Assembly (NCBI GenBank): GCA_041395625.1
Contig: JAWLAE010000003.1
Location: forward strand, 62,001 to 126,000
Direction: 5' to 3'
Length of the DNA stretch: 64,000 nt
Origin: CADEED01 sp041395625
GTDB taxonomy: Bacteria > Pseudomonadota > Gammaproteobacteria > Steroidobacterales > Steroidobacteraceae
Shown: piece after piece, positions 44,305-52,692 of the stretch
Layout: each line of letters starts with the position of its first letter
Position numbering within the stretch: position 1 is the stretch's first letter
Notes under the pieces: model-generated
The model's input: the letters and a program-made list of their open reading frames with translations, nothing else
Told to the model about the DNA's origin: nothing
The model's database searches: none
Made by a program: the position numbers and the translations under genes

Positions 44305-45020
44305 CACGGTGCTCCCGCGTCAGCTGCGGCGGTCGGCGGCTCAGCACCACCGCGGAAGAATTCACGCAGCTGCTCGGACAACCGGTTGCAGGCGGTGCCT
44401 TCCACTCGCGCGATGAACGGGATGGGGATGACCGCACCAACGATCGCCGACGTGCCAGTCACATTGGTGCCCACCGTGCCGGCCGACTTGGCCTGCTGCA
44501 GATCCCAAATGGTGGCTTCATAGTCGGATTCCTTTTCCCACCAGCCGAAGCCGATGCAGCCCGCCGCGCCCGGCGCCGCGCCACAGGCCAGACTGCCACC
44601 GCCGTCGGTCTTGCGCGTTGCACCATCCAGCCAGACGACATAACGCACGCCGGTCTCGGCAATGCGGTCCGTAACACCTGGCCGTTCGAGCAGCGCAGTC
44701 ACGGCTTCGGCCTTGGTGGGTGCCGTACCGGGCTCGAACCATGGAAACATCTTGTCGACGAATTCATCATTCCCGTGCACTTTGATCGAACGTTGGCCAC
44801 GCGCGAGATTGCGGCCCAGACAATCCATGAACCCGTCCTCGGCGGCAGCCCCTTCCACCTGCGGTTTAGCGAGTACCACCACAGCTTCTTCGCCCGTGAT
44901 CTGCGTCGGCAGGCTGCGCGATTCCTCGATCCGGGCGTGCATGCAGCCGGTGAGCAACGACAGGCCCGCACACAAGAGCGCAATGCCGGTCAACCTGACT
45001 GAACGAGTGACTAGTGCCAT
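44304..45020 (-). CDS. Lipoprotein A of the kinase/vWA operon (first gene)
   Basis: A 238-aa protein with a signal peptide and lipobox LLTGC near residue 25. Body phrases: ITGEEAVVVLAKPQVEG, GFMDCLGRN, FPWFEPGTAP, GVRYVVWLDG and GCIGFGWWEKESDYEATIWDL. Cysteines could form disulfides. The ATG at 45020 has a strong GGGAGA site eight bases away, which decides it over 45035. First gene of the coupled series; the 150-bp gap upstream should hold the operon promoter but I see no convincing -10/-35 pair there. Family unknown. Confidence 0.76.
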   Translation of the reverse strand: MALVTRSVRLTGIALLCAGLSLLTGCMHARIEESRSLPTQITGEEAVVVLAKPQVEGAAAEDGFMDCLGRNLARGQRSIKVHGNDEFVDKMFPWFEPGTAPTKAEAVTALLERPGVTDRIAETGVRYVVWLDGATRKTDGGGSLACGAAPGAAGCIGFGWWEKESDYEATIWDLQQAKSAGTVGTNVTGTSAIVGAVIPIPFIARVEGTACNRLSEQLREFFRGGAEPPTAAADAGAP

Positions 45021-45170
45021 GGCTAGGTCTCCCATCGATGGAGAGCGGTCGGACTCGCGGCAGGCGACACTCAGGGGCCGCCTCCACGGCACACAAGTAT
45101 GCCACGGACACCCCCATCCAAGACTTCGACAACGACCGCCGGCGACGGTTCCAACCAGTTCCGTCCGGCG

Positions 45171-46259
45171 CTAGCCGAATAGATCCAACTGACCCGACAC
45201 CGGCTTCGCCGACACCGCAGCAAACTGCTGCGTGTCGAGCGCCGCGAAATCCCGCTCCGACGTCAGACCCAGGCGTGTACAGGCCAGCCTGAACCGGCTG
45301 CGAATGAGGTCGGCGAATGGTCCCTGGCCACGCATGCGGCTCGTGAAGCCGGGATCGTTGTCGCGACCGCCCCGCATGGCGCGGATCAGGGACATGACAT
45401 GCGCGGCACGCTGCGGAAAATGCGTGGCAAGCCATTCGCGAAACAGATCTTTCACCTCGTATGGCAAGCGCAACAACGTGTAGCCCGCGTAACCGGCGCC
45501 GGCTTCGCTTGCGGCACTCAGCACCGCTTCCAGGTCGCCGTCGGTGAGCGCCGGAATGACTGGCGCGACCATGACGCCGACGGGCACGCCGGCGGCGGCG
45601 AGTGTCGCCATCATGTTGAGCCGCGCCCGCGGTCCCGCGGCGCGCGGTTCGAGCACACGCTTGAGATCGTTGTCGAGGGTGGGAATCGTGATGAGTACGC
45701 GGGTCAATCGGCGTTGTGCGAGTTCGGTGAGCAGGTCGAGATCGCGTAGTACCAAGGCTCCTTTGGTGACAATCACCACCGGATGACGCCAGCGCAACAG
45801 CACCTCCAGCACTTGCCGCGTGAGGCCGAGCCGCTTGTCGACGGGCTGGTAAGGGTCCGTGTTGGCACCCAGCAGGATCGGCTGACACCGATAACCCGGC
45901 TTGGCCAGTTCACGCGCGAGGATCTGCGCCGCGTCATGCTTGGCGAACAACCTGGTTTCGAAATCGAGCCCGGGCGAGAGACCTAACCAGGCATGCGTCG
46001 GCCGGGCGTAGCAATAGATGCAGCCGTGCTCGCAGCCGCGATACGGATTGATCGAGCGGTCGAACGGCAGGTCCGGTGACTGGTTGTAGGTGATGACCGT
46101 GAGCGCCTGGTCCGGCAGAACGCTCGTGGCGATGCTGTTCGGTATCGGTTCCGGCCACCAGCCGTCGTCGGCAGCGGCAACGGTGTGGCGCTCGAACCGG
46201 CCGGGCGGCTGCGACAGCGCACCACGACCTTTGATTGACGCTGACTTCCGCCGGTCCAT
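45171..46259 (-). CDS. PA0069-family radical SAM protein (SplB-like)
   Basis: A 362-aa radical SAM protein, often grouped with spore photoproduct lyase-like proteins. The CxxxCxxC motif is GCEHGCIYC in NPYRGCEHGCIYCYARP, and the barrel follows with LLGANTDPYQPVDKRLGLTRQ. C-terminal DPGFTSRMRGQGPFADLI is typical. Start at 46259 (MDRRKSAS) is a choice between two ATGs without a clear ribosome site (46274 is the alternative). The gene is separated from the 45020 operon by a 150-bp gap, so the two may have separate promoters. Confidence 0.88.
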   Translation of the reverse strand: MDRRKSASIKGRGALSQPPGRFERHTVAAADDGWWPEPIPNSIATSVLPDQALTVITYNQSPDLPFDRSINPYRGCEHGCIYCYARPTHAWLGLSPGLDFETRLFAKHDAAQILARELAKPGYRCQPILLGANTDPYQPVDKRLGLTRQVLEVLLRWRHPVVIVTKGALVLRDLDLLTELAQRRLTRVLITIPTLDNDLKRVLEPRAAGPRARLNMMATLAAAGVPVGVMVAPVIPALTDGDLEAVLSAASEAGAGYAGYTLLRLPYEVKDLFREWLATHFPQRAAHVMSLIRAMRGGRDNDPGFTSRMRGQGPFADLIRSRFRLACTRLGLTSERDFAALDTQQFAAVSAKPVSGQLDLFG

Positions 46260-46298
46260 GCCGGAACTGTACATTCATACAGCTTCGTTCGCCAGTCC

Positions 46299-46679
46299 TC
46301 ACACGCGCTGCATGCCCACCATGACGCCGGTGATATAGGACGCGACCCAGATCAGCCAGACGGGAATTGCATAGCGGTGGAAAGACGTCAGCATAGTCTG
46401 CTTGCCGGTCCATCGAGCCCAGGTACCGACTATTGCCAGCAGCAGCATCAACAACAACCCGGTGTAGCCGGCGATCGTGTGCAGGTCCCAGACGATCGGG
46501 CCGTCGATCGACATACCCATCATCTGCGTCGCCAGCACATCGGCGGCGAGCCCGAACCACAACAGTACGACATGGGCCGAGGTCAGCACCTTCAGTCGCC
46601 AGTTGCGCCAGATAGCGATCGTATAGAGCAGCAGCGCCGTCGTGATCGAAACTACGGACACGAGAATGATCGGTTTCAC
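46299..46679 (-). CDS. Four-helix membrane protein (HsmA/TIGR03987-like)
   Basis: A 126-aa inner-membrane protein with four hydrophobic helices. Conserved-looking phrases are HVVLLWFGLAADVLATQMMG, DLHTIAGYTGLLLMLLL and a C-terminal ITGVMVGM. I recall this pattern from the HsmA family, which has no established biochemical role. A GTG at 46679 with a GGAG about ten bases before it is a reasonable start; longer options read into the divergent gap. Divergent from the DUF2891 gene. Confidence 0.7.
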   Translation of the reverse strand: MKPIILVSVVSITTALLLYTIAIWRNWRLKVLTSAHVVLLWFGLAADVLATQMMGMSIDGPIVWDLHTIAGYTGLLLMLLLAIVGTWARWTGKQTMLTSFHRYAIPVWLIWVASYITGVMVGMQRV

Positions 46680-46738
46680 GATTGCTACACTCCGCAGTAT
46701 GTTGCCAGCGAGTATACGACCGTGGAGCACGTTTGCCG

Positions 46739-47731
46739 ATGGCTGAATTGACGCCCGCGATCGCCACGCAGTTCGCGCGCCTGACGCTGGGGCACGTCAC
46801 CCGCGAGTATCCTAACAAGCTCGACCACGTCATGACGAGTCCGGCGGATGTGGCTGCGCCGGCTGCGCTGCATCCGATCTTCCATGGCAGCTACGACTGG
46901 CACAGCTGTGTACACGGCTGGTGGCAATTGCTGACGCTCGTGCGGCTCTTCCCGACGCTGCCCGTGCGACGCGACATCGAATCCTTGGCACGGCAGCTGT
47001 TGACTGCCGCGAATGTGGCGGGCGAGCTCGCGTATCTCGCACGGCCGGCGTCCGCCGGCTTCGAGCGGCCCTACGGCTGGGCCTGGCTGCTGGCGCTGCA
47101 TACCGAGGCCCTGCGTCAGCCGCAGCAACCGTGGGCGGTCGCCCTGCAGCCGCTCGCGCTGGCGATCGCGGCACGCTTGCACGCCTACCTGCCCAAACTT
47201 ACGTACCCGGTGCGGGTTGGCACGCACTACAACACGGCTTTCGCATTGGTGCTGGCATTGGACTGGGCGCAGGCTAACGACCCGTCACTCGCCGGACTCA
47301 TCGCCGAGCGTTCGCGTGACTGGTTCGGCGGCGACCGCGACTGTCAGGCCTGGGAGCCGAGCGGCGACGATTTTCTGTCGTCGGCCTTGTGCGAAGCGTT
47401 GCTCATGAGCCAAGTGCTGCCACGATCAGAGTTCCTCGCCTGGTTCGGCGCATTCCTGCCAGACATCGCTGCCGGCCAGCCGGCCACGCTGCTGACACCG
47501 GCGGTCGTCGCCGACCGCAGCGACGGCAAGACCGTGCACCTCGACGGGTTGAACCTGAGTCGCGCGTGGTGCTGGCGAGCGATTGCGCGCTGTCTCGACA
47601 GTTCCAGCACGGCAGCGCCAGTCGCACGAGCAGCGGTGCGTCGACATCTCGATGCCAGCCTGCCACACGTCGCCGGCGACTATATGGGCGAACACTGGCT
47701 GGCCAGCTTTGCCCTGCTGGCACTGATGTGA
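46739..47731 (+). CDS. DUF2891-family protein
   Basis: A 330-aa cytoplasmic protein with the DUF2891 features: PIFHGSYDWHSCVHGWW near the start, HYNTAFALVLALDWA, a central DWFGGDRDCQAWEPSGDDFLSSAL and a C-terminal VHLDGLNLSRAWCW. The repeated helix layout resembles an alpha/alpha barrel of glycoside-processing proteins, but the activity is unknown. ATG at 46739 has a distant GGAG. Converges on the HhH gene seven bases away. Confidence 0.85.
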   Translation: MAELTPAIATQFARLTLGHVTREYPNKLDHVMTSPADVAAPAALHPIFHGSYDWHSCVHGWWQLLTLVRLFPTLPVRRDIESLARQLLTAANVAGELAYLARPASAGFERPYGWAWLLALHTEALRQPQQPWAVALQPLALAIAARLHAYLPKLTYPVRVGTHYNTAFALVLALDWAQANDPSLAGLIAERSRDWFGGDRDCQAWEPSGDDFLSSALCEALLMSQVLPRSEFLAWFGAFLPDIAAGQPATLLTPAVVADRSDGKTVHLDGLNLSRAWCWRAIARCLDSSSTAAPVARAAVRRHLDASLPHVAGDYMGEHWLASFALLALM

Positions 47732-47738
47732 GCCGGTA

Positions 47739-48236
47739 CTACTTCAGCGTCACGTAGCTCTCCAGCCGCGCCAGCTCTGTCGCATCCACATACTTGCCGA
47801 TCTCACGGCGAAACTCATCCAGTGACTTGTACGGCCGATATTCCTCGAACTCGTGTGCCATGCGTTTCGTCATCCCGGGAATCAGATCGATCTCCGCACG
47901 GCTCGCCGTGTTGAGATCGATTGGCAGAAACAGCCGCTGGTAGAGCTCGCCCCGCTGGGTCGGGTTCAGCGATTTGGCAATGAGTGCATCGACAGCAGCC
48001 ATCGACGCAAACGGTCGCTGCGCGACGATTGCTTTGCTGAGCGTCTCGCTCATGTGCGGCAGGCCGGCGAGCGCAGCGAGCTCCACCGTGTTCGGGTTGA
48101 GCCGTTCGTTCGTATTCCCGTCCTGCGCCCAAGCCATTGCAGTCACAAACAGGCTGGCCAGCATGGCTGGCAGATATCGACCGACTGGTTGCGGTACACG
48201 GCAAAGTTTCAAGGCAAAGCTCCTTCTGTCCAGCAT
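47739..48236 (-). CDS. Exported helix-hairpin-helix protein (ComEA-like)
   Basis: A 165-aa protein with a signal sequence (MLASLFVTAMAWAQ) and two HhH-type modules: LNPNTVELAALAGLPHMSE and DLNTASRAEIDLIPGMTKRM. HhH repeats bind duplex DNA; periplasmic ComEA pulls DNA during natural transformation. No other competence gene is in the window, so a DNA-uptake role is only possible. The start at 48236 (MLDRRSF) gives a longer n-region than the methionine at residue 25; upstream codons are not conserved. Confidence 0.77.
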   Translation of the reverse strand: MLDRRSFALKLCRVPQPVGRYLPAMLASLFVTAMAWAQDGNTNERLNPNTVELAALAGLPHMSETLSKAIVAQRPFASMAAVDALIAKSLNPTQRGELYQRLFLPIDLNTASRAEIDLIPGMTKRMAHEFEEYRPYKSLDEFRREIGKYVDATELARLESYVTLK

Positions 48237-48336
48237 CGTTGCGCCCGGTGGCAGCGAATAGTCTAGCCAACATCTGACCCGGTTGTGCGGCATCTGGTTC
48301 AATGATGCAATCTTGTCGGCCAATGGCTGAGAATTC

Positions 48337-48963
48337 GTGAATAGGACTGTGACTGATTCTGCCCGTGCGACGACCTCGCCGTATTGGCTGTGGCTGGTAC
48401 TTGCGCTACCCGCGATCTATTGGCTGGGCGGTTATTGGCGTGATGCGCTCAGCTACGGCGAGTTCCTGCATGCGAGTGGCGAGCTCGGCGCGCGCCTGCT
48501 GATCCTGGCCATGGCCGCGACACCGCTGCAGATGTTGTTGCCGCGCCTGTCCCTCACGCGCTGGCTGCTGCGGCATCGTCGACCGATCGGCGTAGCGGCG
48601 TTCGGCTATTCGGCGCTGCATGCGCTGGCCTATCTGCAACGCAAAGCAGACTTGGCGCGGATTCTCGACGACGCGCGCGAGGTGGGCATGTGGACCGGTT
48701 GGCTCGCGCTCGTGCTGCTGTTGTTGTTAGCCATTACGAGCAGCGATGCGGCAGTGCGAATGCTGCGGCGCGCCTGGAAGAAGCTGCACCGCTGGGTCTA
48801 CCCGGCCGCGATGCTGACTTATCTGCATTGGCTGCTGTCGGCGTTCGAGCCGCTGCCCGCCAGCCTGCATTTCGTGCCGCTCGCGGCGCTGGAAGCGTAT
48901 CGGATCTGGACGCGATATTTCCTGCGTCGTCACCAGCGAGGCGACCATGCCGAGAATTCATGA
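48337..48963 (+). CDS. msrQ: MsrQ-like heme membrane subunit (ferric-reductase-like)
   Basis: A 208-aa inner-membrane protein with about five helices, related to MsrQ, the quinone-linked heme b subunit that feeds electrons to periplasmic MsrP for methionine-sulfoxide repair. Typical phrases: HASGELGARLLILAMAATPL, RRPIGVAAFGYSALHALAY and WKKLHRWVYPAAMLTYLHWLL, with histidines that can bind heme. GTG start. No msrP gene is adjacent. The end overlaps the start of the aspartic protease gene by 17 bp. Confidence 0.85.
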   Translation: MNRTVTDSARATTSPYWLWLVLALPAIYWLGGYWRDALSYGEFLHASGELGARLLILAMAATPLQMLLPRLSLTRWLLRHRRPIGVAAFGYSALHALAYLQRKADLARILDDAREVGMWTGWLALVLLLLLAITSSDAAVRMLRRAWKKLHRWVYPAAMLTYLHWLLSAFEPLPASLHFVPLAALEAYRIWTRYFLRRHQRGDHAENS

Positions 48964-49897
48964 GGCAGTGCGAGGACTGCTACTGGGCCTGTGCATACCG
49001 CTGACTGCCGCGGCCCAGAACCAAGACCCACCAGCAGCCGAGAATCCTGCGGCCACTCCGGAAGTGATGATCACCGCGCCCGAGCCACGCTACGTCGCGC
49101 CGACATTGCGCGATCGAATTGGCCGCATCTGGGCGCCGGTCTATCTCAACGGCCAGGGCCCGTATCGATTGGTCCTCGATACCGGCGCCAATCGATCGGC
49201 AGTCATACCAAGAGTGGCGGCAGAACTTGGCGAAGCTGCCCGGACGAATCGCACGGTGCGAGTGCGCGGCGTCACGGGCAACGCGCAAGTACCGCTGCTG
49301 CGCGTCGATCGGATGGACATCGGCGATCTGGTGCTCGAACCGGCCATGCTCCCGGTCGTCGCCGATGTGTTCGGTGGCGCCGATGGAGTACTCGGTAACG
49401 AGGGCATGCGCGACAAACGCATATTCATCGACTTCAAGCGCGATTCTATTAGTGTGAAGCGCTCCAAGGGCGAAACCATGGGGCACGAGTACCGGACGAT
49501 CCCGATCAAGATCATGCGGGACTATCTACTCGCTGTGGATGTAACGATCGGCCGCGTGCGTGCCATCGCGATCATCGACAGCGGCTCACCCCAGTCGTTG
49601 GGTAATCTGGCCTTGCAGGAAGCGCTCAAGCGGCAACCACTCGACGAACCGCCTGTCGAAGTCGTCGGCGTCACACTCGACGTGGAATATGCCAATCGCG
49701 TCAAGATGCCGGCGATCTATCTACATGGCATCGTCATCCGCGGTGCGCAGATCTCGTTCAGCGATGTGCATATCTTCAAGCATTGGCGCCTGACCCAGGA
49801 GCCGGCGATCCTGCTGGGAATGGATGCGCTCGGCACCGTCGAGCAGCTGATCATCGACTACAAGACGCGGCAGCTGCATATCAAGGTCAAGGATTAG
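48947..49897 (+). CDS. Retropepsin-like aspartic protease, two-lobed, exported
   Basis: A 316-aa protein with a signal peptide (ending near TAAAQ) and two aspartic-protease-type lobes. D78 sits in LVLDTGANRSAVI, and a second catalytic-type motif, IIDSGSPQS, lies near residue 211. Both are the D-T/S-G triads of pepsin-like enzymes, so the protein may be self-contained rather than a dimer. Peptide substrate unknown. ATG overlaps the msrQ end; the closely spaced frame could be co-transcribed. Confidence 0.83.
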   Translation: MPRIHEAVRGLLLGLCIPLTAAAQNQDPPAAENPAATPEVMITAPEPRYVAPTLRDRIGRIWAPVYLNGQGPYRLVLDTGANRSAVIPRVAAELGEAARTNRTVRVRGVTGNAQVPLLRVDRMDIGDLVLEPAMLPVVADVFGGADGVLGNEGMRDKRIFIDFKRDSISVKRSKGETMGHEYRTIPIKIMRDYLLAVDVTIGRVRAIAIIDSGSPQSLGNLALQEALKRQPLDEPPVEVVGVTLDVEYANRVKMPAIYLHGIVIRGAQISFSDVHIFKHWRLTQEPAILLGMDALGTVEQLIIDYKTRQLHIKVKD

Positions 49898-50209
49898 TCA
49901 GGCCCTCGGGATGACCCTGAACTCCCGGGCGGACCCTCGGGACGGCTCGTTCCTGCGGATTATTACCATGTCGTCGCGCCCGTGCCAGGTGGCAAGATGG
50001 GCATCGAGGCCATCGGCCGCGCCGGGCGTGTAGAGCGTTGCTGTCCCGTCCTGCCGAAACTCCAATCGTTCGCGTGGGCGGCGCGCCAACGGAATCTCGG
50101 CGGTCATCGGTCGATAGACATCGCCGGCCGCCGTGTCTTCTTCGAAGGAGTGCACCCAGGTCGCGCTACAGAGCAGCGACAGATCGATAGGTGACCGCGG
50201 ATTTGCCAT
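49898..50209 (-). CDS. Small protein paired with the M43-like protease
   Basis: A 103-aa protein starting at 50209 (MANPRSPIDL), two bases after the protease stop. Conserved-looking words: ATWVHSFEEDT, VYRPMTAEIPLARRPRERLEF, RQDGTATLYTPG and a tryptophan in ATWHGRDDM. The pattern suggests a small beta-rich, lipocalin-like fold; I cannot name the family. No signal peptide. The tight spacing suggests co-translation with the protease, so a binding partner or inhibitor role is conceivable. Confidence 0.66.
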   Translation of the reverse strand: MANPRSPIDLSLLCSATWVHSFEEDTAAGDVYRPMTAEIPLARRPRERLEFRQDGTATLYTPGAADGLDAHLATWHGRDDMVIIRRNEPSRGSAREFRVIPRA

Positions 50210-50211
50210 CA

Positions 50212-51081
50212 CTAACGGGTGAGCCCTGCACGTGGACCGGCGAGCGCCGCCTGCATGCGCAGTATCTGCGCCGACGTGAACATGAACATCGCGTCGTCGT
50301 CGACATAGTCCATGTAGTTCATGAACATGTCGCCGTTGGGGCCATTGCGACAGGAAATCGAGGGCCAGCGCGGTTTGCCATAGTTGGGACCCGCGCAATT
50401 GGGCGTGTCAGCAGCGAGGTCTGAGCCACTGCAGTCAGGCGTATCTGCCCAGATATGGCGCAGATTGAAATAGTGACCTACCTCGTGCGTCGCCGTGCGG
50501 CCCTTGTTGAATGGAGACTGCGCGGTGCCACGTGTGCCGAAGGCCTGATAGTTGATCACGACGCCGTCCGTTAGGGTGGGACCACCCGGAAATTGCGCGT
50601 AACCCAGCAGGCCGCCACCCAACGGGCAGACCCAGATATTGAGATGCGAGCGCGGCTCGAACGGCGCGATGCCACCTGAACGTGCTCGTTTGACGCCGTC
50701 GTCGACGCCGAACGCTCGCTGGGTCGTCGCCGTGCGGGTGATCTTCACGAGTTTGAATTGCAGCAACGAATCCGCGACCAGCCCCTTCCAGGGCGCTGGA
50801 ACCTTCGACTTGTCAGCGTTGCGGGCGCGGAAGTCCCGATTGAGCACGGCTATCTGGCTGGCGATCTGCGATTTGGGAATGTTCTGTCGCTTCTCGTTCC
50901 AAACCACATTGACCACCGTTCTGACAGTGACGATTTGTTGCTTCGCCAGTGCCAGCCGCCGGGTACGCCAACGCTCCGTCGCGAGTTCCAGTCGCGCGAG
51001 ATTCGTTCGATACGAAGGGTGCTGCTCCAGCAGTAGCATGTGTGCGGCCATCGTGCCGCAGCCTCGGCGTAGTCGTGGCAT
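50212..51081 (-). CDS. Pappalysin-like (M43) zinc metalloprotease without a signal peptide
   Basis: A 289-aa zincin. Zinc site HEVGHYFNLRHIW (HExxHxxxxxH) near residue 197 and a Met-turn FMNYMDY near 253 place it in peptidase family M43 (cytophagalysin/pappalysin-like). Cysteines in the surroundings (DCSG, NCAG, ISCR) normally form disulfides outside the cytoplasm. The start is well fixed by a GGAG six bases before the ATG, yet the N-terminus (MPRLRRGCGTMAAH) is not a signal peptide. Its 103-aa neighbour follows after two bases. Confidence 0.85.
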   Translation of the reverse strand: MPRLRRGCGTMAAHMLLLEQHPSYRTNLARLELATERWRTRRLALAKQQIVTVRTVVNVVWNEKRQNIPKSQIASQIAVLNRDFRARNADKSKVPAPWKGLVADSLLQFKLVKITRTATTQRAFGVDDGVKRARSGGIAPFEPRSHLNIWVCPLGGGLLGYAQFPGGPTLTDGVVINYQAFGTRGTAQSPFNKGRTATHEVGHYFNLRHIWADTPDCSGSDLAADTPNCAGPNYGKPRWPSISCRNGPNGDMFMNYMDYVDDDAMFMFTSAQILRMQAALAGPRAGLTR

Positions 51082-51197
51082 CGTGTTCTCCGCCTACCGC
51101 GCAACCTATCGGTGCAGTGCGGATTGCAGCACTGCGCTGTGCGACAGTCAAAGCGTTGCGGAGCTACGACGCACGCCGCGGAGCAACATCAGCAGCT

Positions 51198-51662
51198 TCA
51201 GTACGGTGTGCCGTCCTTGTGCAGGAAGCCGCCCTGGCGCGTCGGCAAATCCATGTCGACATCGGAATAGTGTGCGCCGTCCGCAGGATCGCGATTGCTC
51301 ACTTCGAGATAGCTGGCCGGTGTAGCGCTCCTGTTGATGAGCTGATGGCCATCGCCATTGCCGGCCGGAAAGCCCGCACACATGCCAGCGACCAGCACTT
51401 GCTCGCCGCCATCGGTTTTCAGAACGACTTCTCCGGACAATACATAGATGAACTCGTCCTCACGCGTATGCCAGTGGCGCATCGAGGACTCCTTGCCGGG
51501 GGGCAAGGTCGTGAGGTTGATGCCGATCTTGGTCAACCCGAGTGGATCGCCCAGCGCCCGCTTCTCGCGCGGCAGGCAGCGCGAACGAAACGGGTCCGGG
51601 TAACCCGATCGGTTGACCCCCGGCAACGTGGCGGGATCGAGGGCAGGTTTTTGCAATGTCAT
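51198..51662 (-). CDS. Cupin-domain protein
   Basis: A 154-aa cupin. The first metal-binding half is SSMRHWHTREDEFIYVLSGEVVL and the second is GDGHQLINRSATPASYLEV. A sugar isomerase, dioxygenase or sensor role cannot be separated on sequence. Start at 51662 (MTLQKPALD) has a GAGAG-type site; an upstream ATG adds eleven non-conserved residues. It follows the methyltransferase gene on the same strand with a 78-bp gap. Confidence 0.83.
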   Translation of the reverse strand: MTLQKPALDPATLPGVNRSGYPDPFRSRCLPREKRALGDPLGLTKIGINLTTLPPGKESSMRHWHTREDEFIYVLSGEVVLKTDGGEQVLVAGMCAGFPAGNGDGHQLINRSATPASYLEVSNRDPADGAHYSDVDMDLPTRQGGFLHKDGTPY

Positions 51663-51740
51663 GTGGAAGCTCTCTCGCGTATTTGGCATCCGCAAGAATA
51701 CGGAATCTGTGCCGCGCCGGACTGCTCGCGCGCCGGCAAC

Positions 51741-52553
51741 TCAACGGGCCCTCGCGACCACCTCGAGTACCAACGGCGTCAGCATGTAGGTACCGCGGTG
51801 ATTGGCCGCGGCAGCCATTTCATCCGCCAGCTTGCCGGCAGACTCGGGCGCGAGACGGCCGCGCGCCACCATATTGGCAGCCCCTGTTTCGATGAATGCC
51901 CTGGGCCACTCCCAAAAGTAGTCGCCAGGCCGGACTGCCTCGACGTGTGGCTGCATGCGTACGATCTCGAAGCCGTTGCGCTCCAGCCAGGTGGGCAGCT
52001 CCAAGGCGACATCGGGTTCACCACCATCGGCGCGCCAATGCTGCATGACAGCCTCGACGAAGTCATCGTGGGCGGCGGAAGCCGGTGCAAACCGCCAGCT
52101 CCTGTAGTGAGCATACTCCATGAACACCACGGGTGCGCCGGTCTTCAGGACGCTGCGTAGTCGGCGCACGACCGACTCGGGTTGACTAACAAATGACAGC
52201 ACCCAACGACACCAGGCAGCATCGGCGGCGACGTTCGCGAGAGTCAGCTCGGTTACGTCCTGCTCGACGCAGTGAACGTTGGTTAGGCCGCGGGCTTGCG
52301 CGGCCATGGTGAGCGCATCGAGAAACCGCCGCGATCGCTCGACCGCGACCACCTGACCTTGCGCGCCGACTATCTCCGCGAGATCGAGCGCAGCGTAACC
52401 CGGCCCCGCGCCGATATCGATCACTGTCTGCCCAACCGTTATCCCGGCCGCACGCCACGCGGCCAGCGTGCGCGGGCGCCAGATGCGGTGCTGCAGCCCG
52501 AGCCGGGCGATCTCGGCATCATGCGTACCCAGCGAGTAATCCCGATCTGTCAT
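51741..52553 (-). CDS. SAM-dependent class I methyltransferase
   Basis: A 270-aa methyltransferase with the Rossmann SAM motif TVIDIGAGPGYAALDLAE, the acidic V-VAVERS strand and a later LRSVLKTGAPVVFMEYAHYRSW. Ubiquinone/menaquinone-methylase-like general fold; substrate not deducible. Start at 52553 (MTDRDYSLG). The upstream 139-bp divergent gap faces the polysaccharide-type operon. Confidence 0.85.
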   Translation of the reverse strand: MTDRDYSLGTHDAEIARLGLQHRIWRPRTLAAWRAAGITVGQTVIDIGAGPGYAALDLAEIVGAQGQVVAVERSRRFLDALTMAAQARGLTNVHCVEQDVTELTLANVAADAAWCRWVLSFVSQPESVVRRLRSVLKTGAPVVFMEYAHYRSWRFAPASAAHDDFVEAVMQHWRADGGEPDVALELPTWLERNGFEIVRMQPHVEAVRPGDYFWEWPRAFIETGAANMVARGRLAPESAGKLADEMAAAANHRGTYMLTPLVLEVVARAR

Positions 52554-52692
52554 CGCCGAATTATCCGCCTGCGCGTGTAACAGGCCAATAGCCTGCAGCA
52601 AATGTGACCGCGATCTCATCCGTCGCTCAAGCGCGCGATTCTGCGGCCGATCACCTCACAGGAGTCATTGAGTCTGGTCGTGAGGAGTTTCG

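Noticed and set aside
31842..45020. Type VI secretion or tellurite-type (TerY) locus
   Set aside because: The kinase/FHA/vWA parts are shared, but no sheath, baseplate, ClpV or ter genes are seen.
31842..45020. Zorya defence system
   Set aside because: The channel plus an ExbD/MotB-like partner recalls ZorA/ZorB, but no helicase, nuclease or ZorC-like gene is present.
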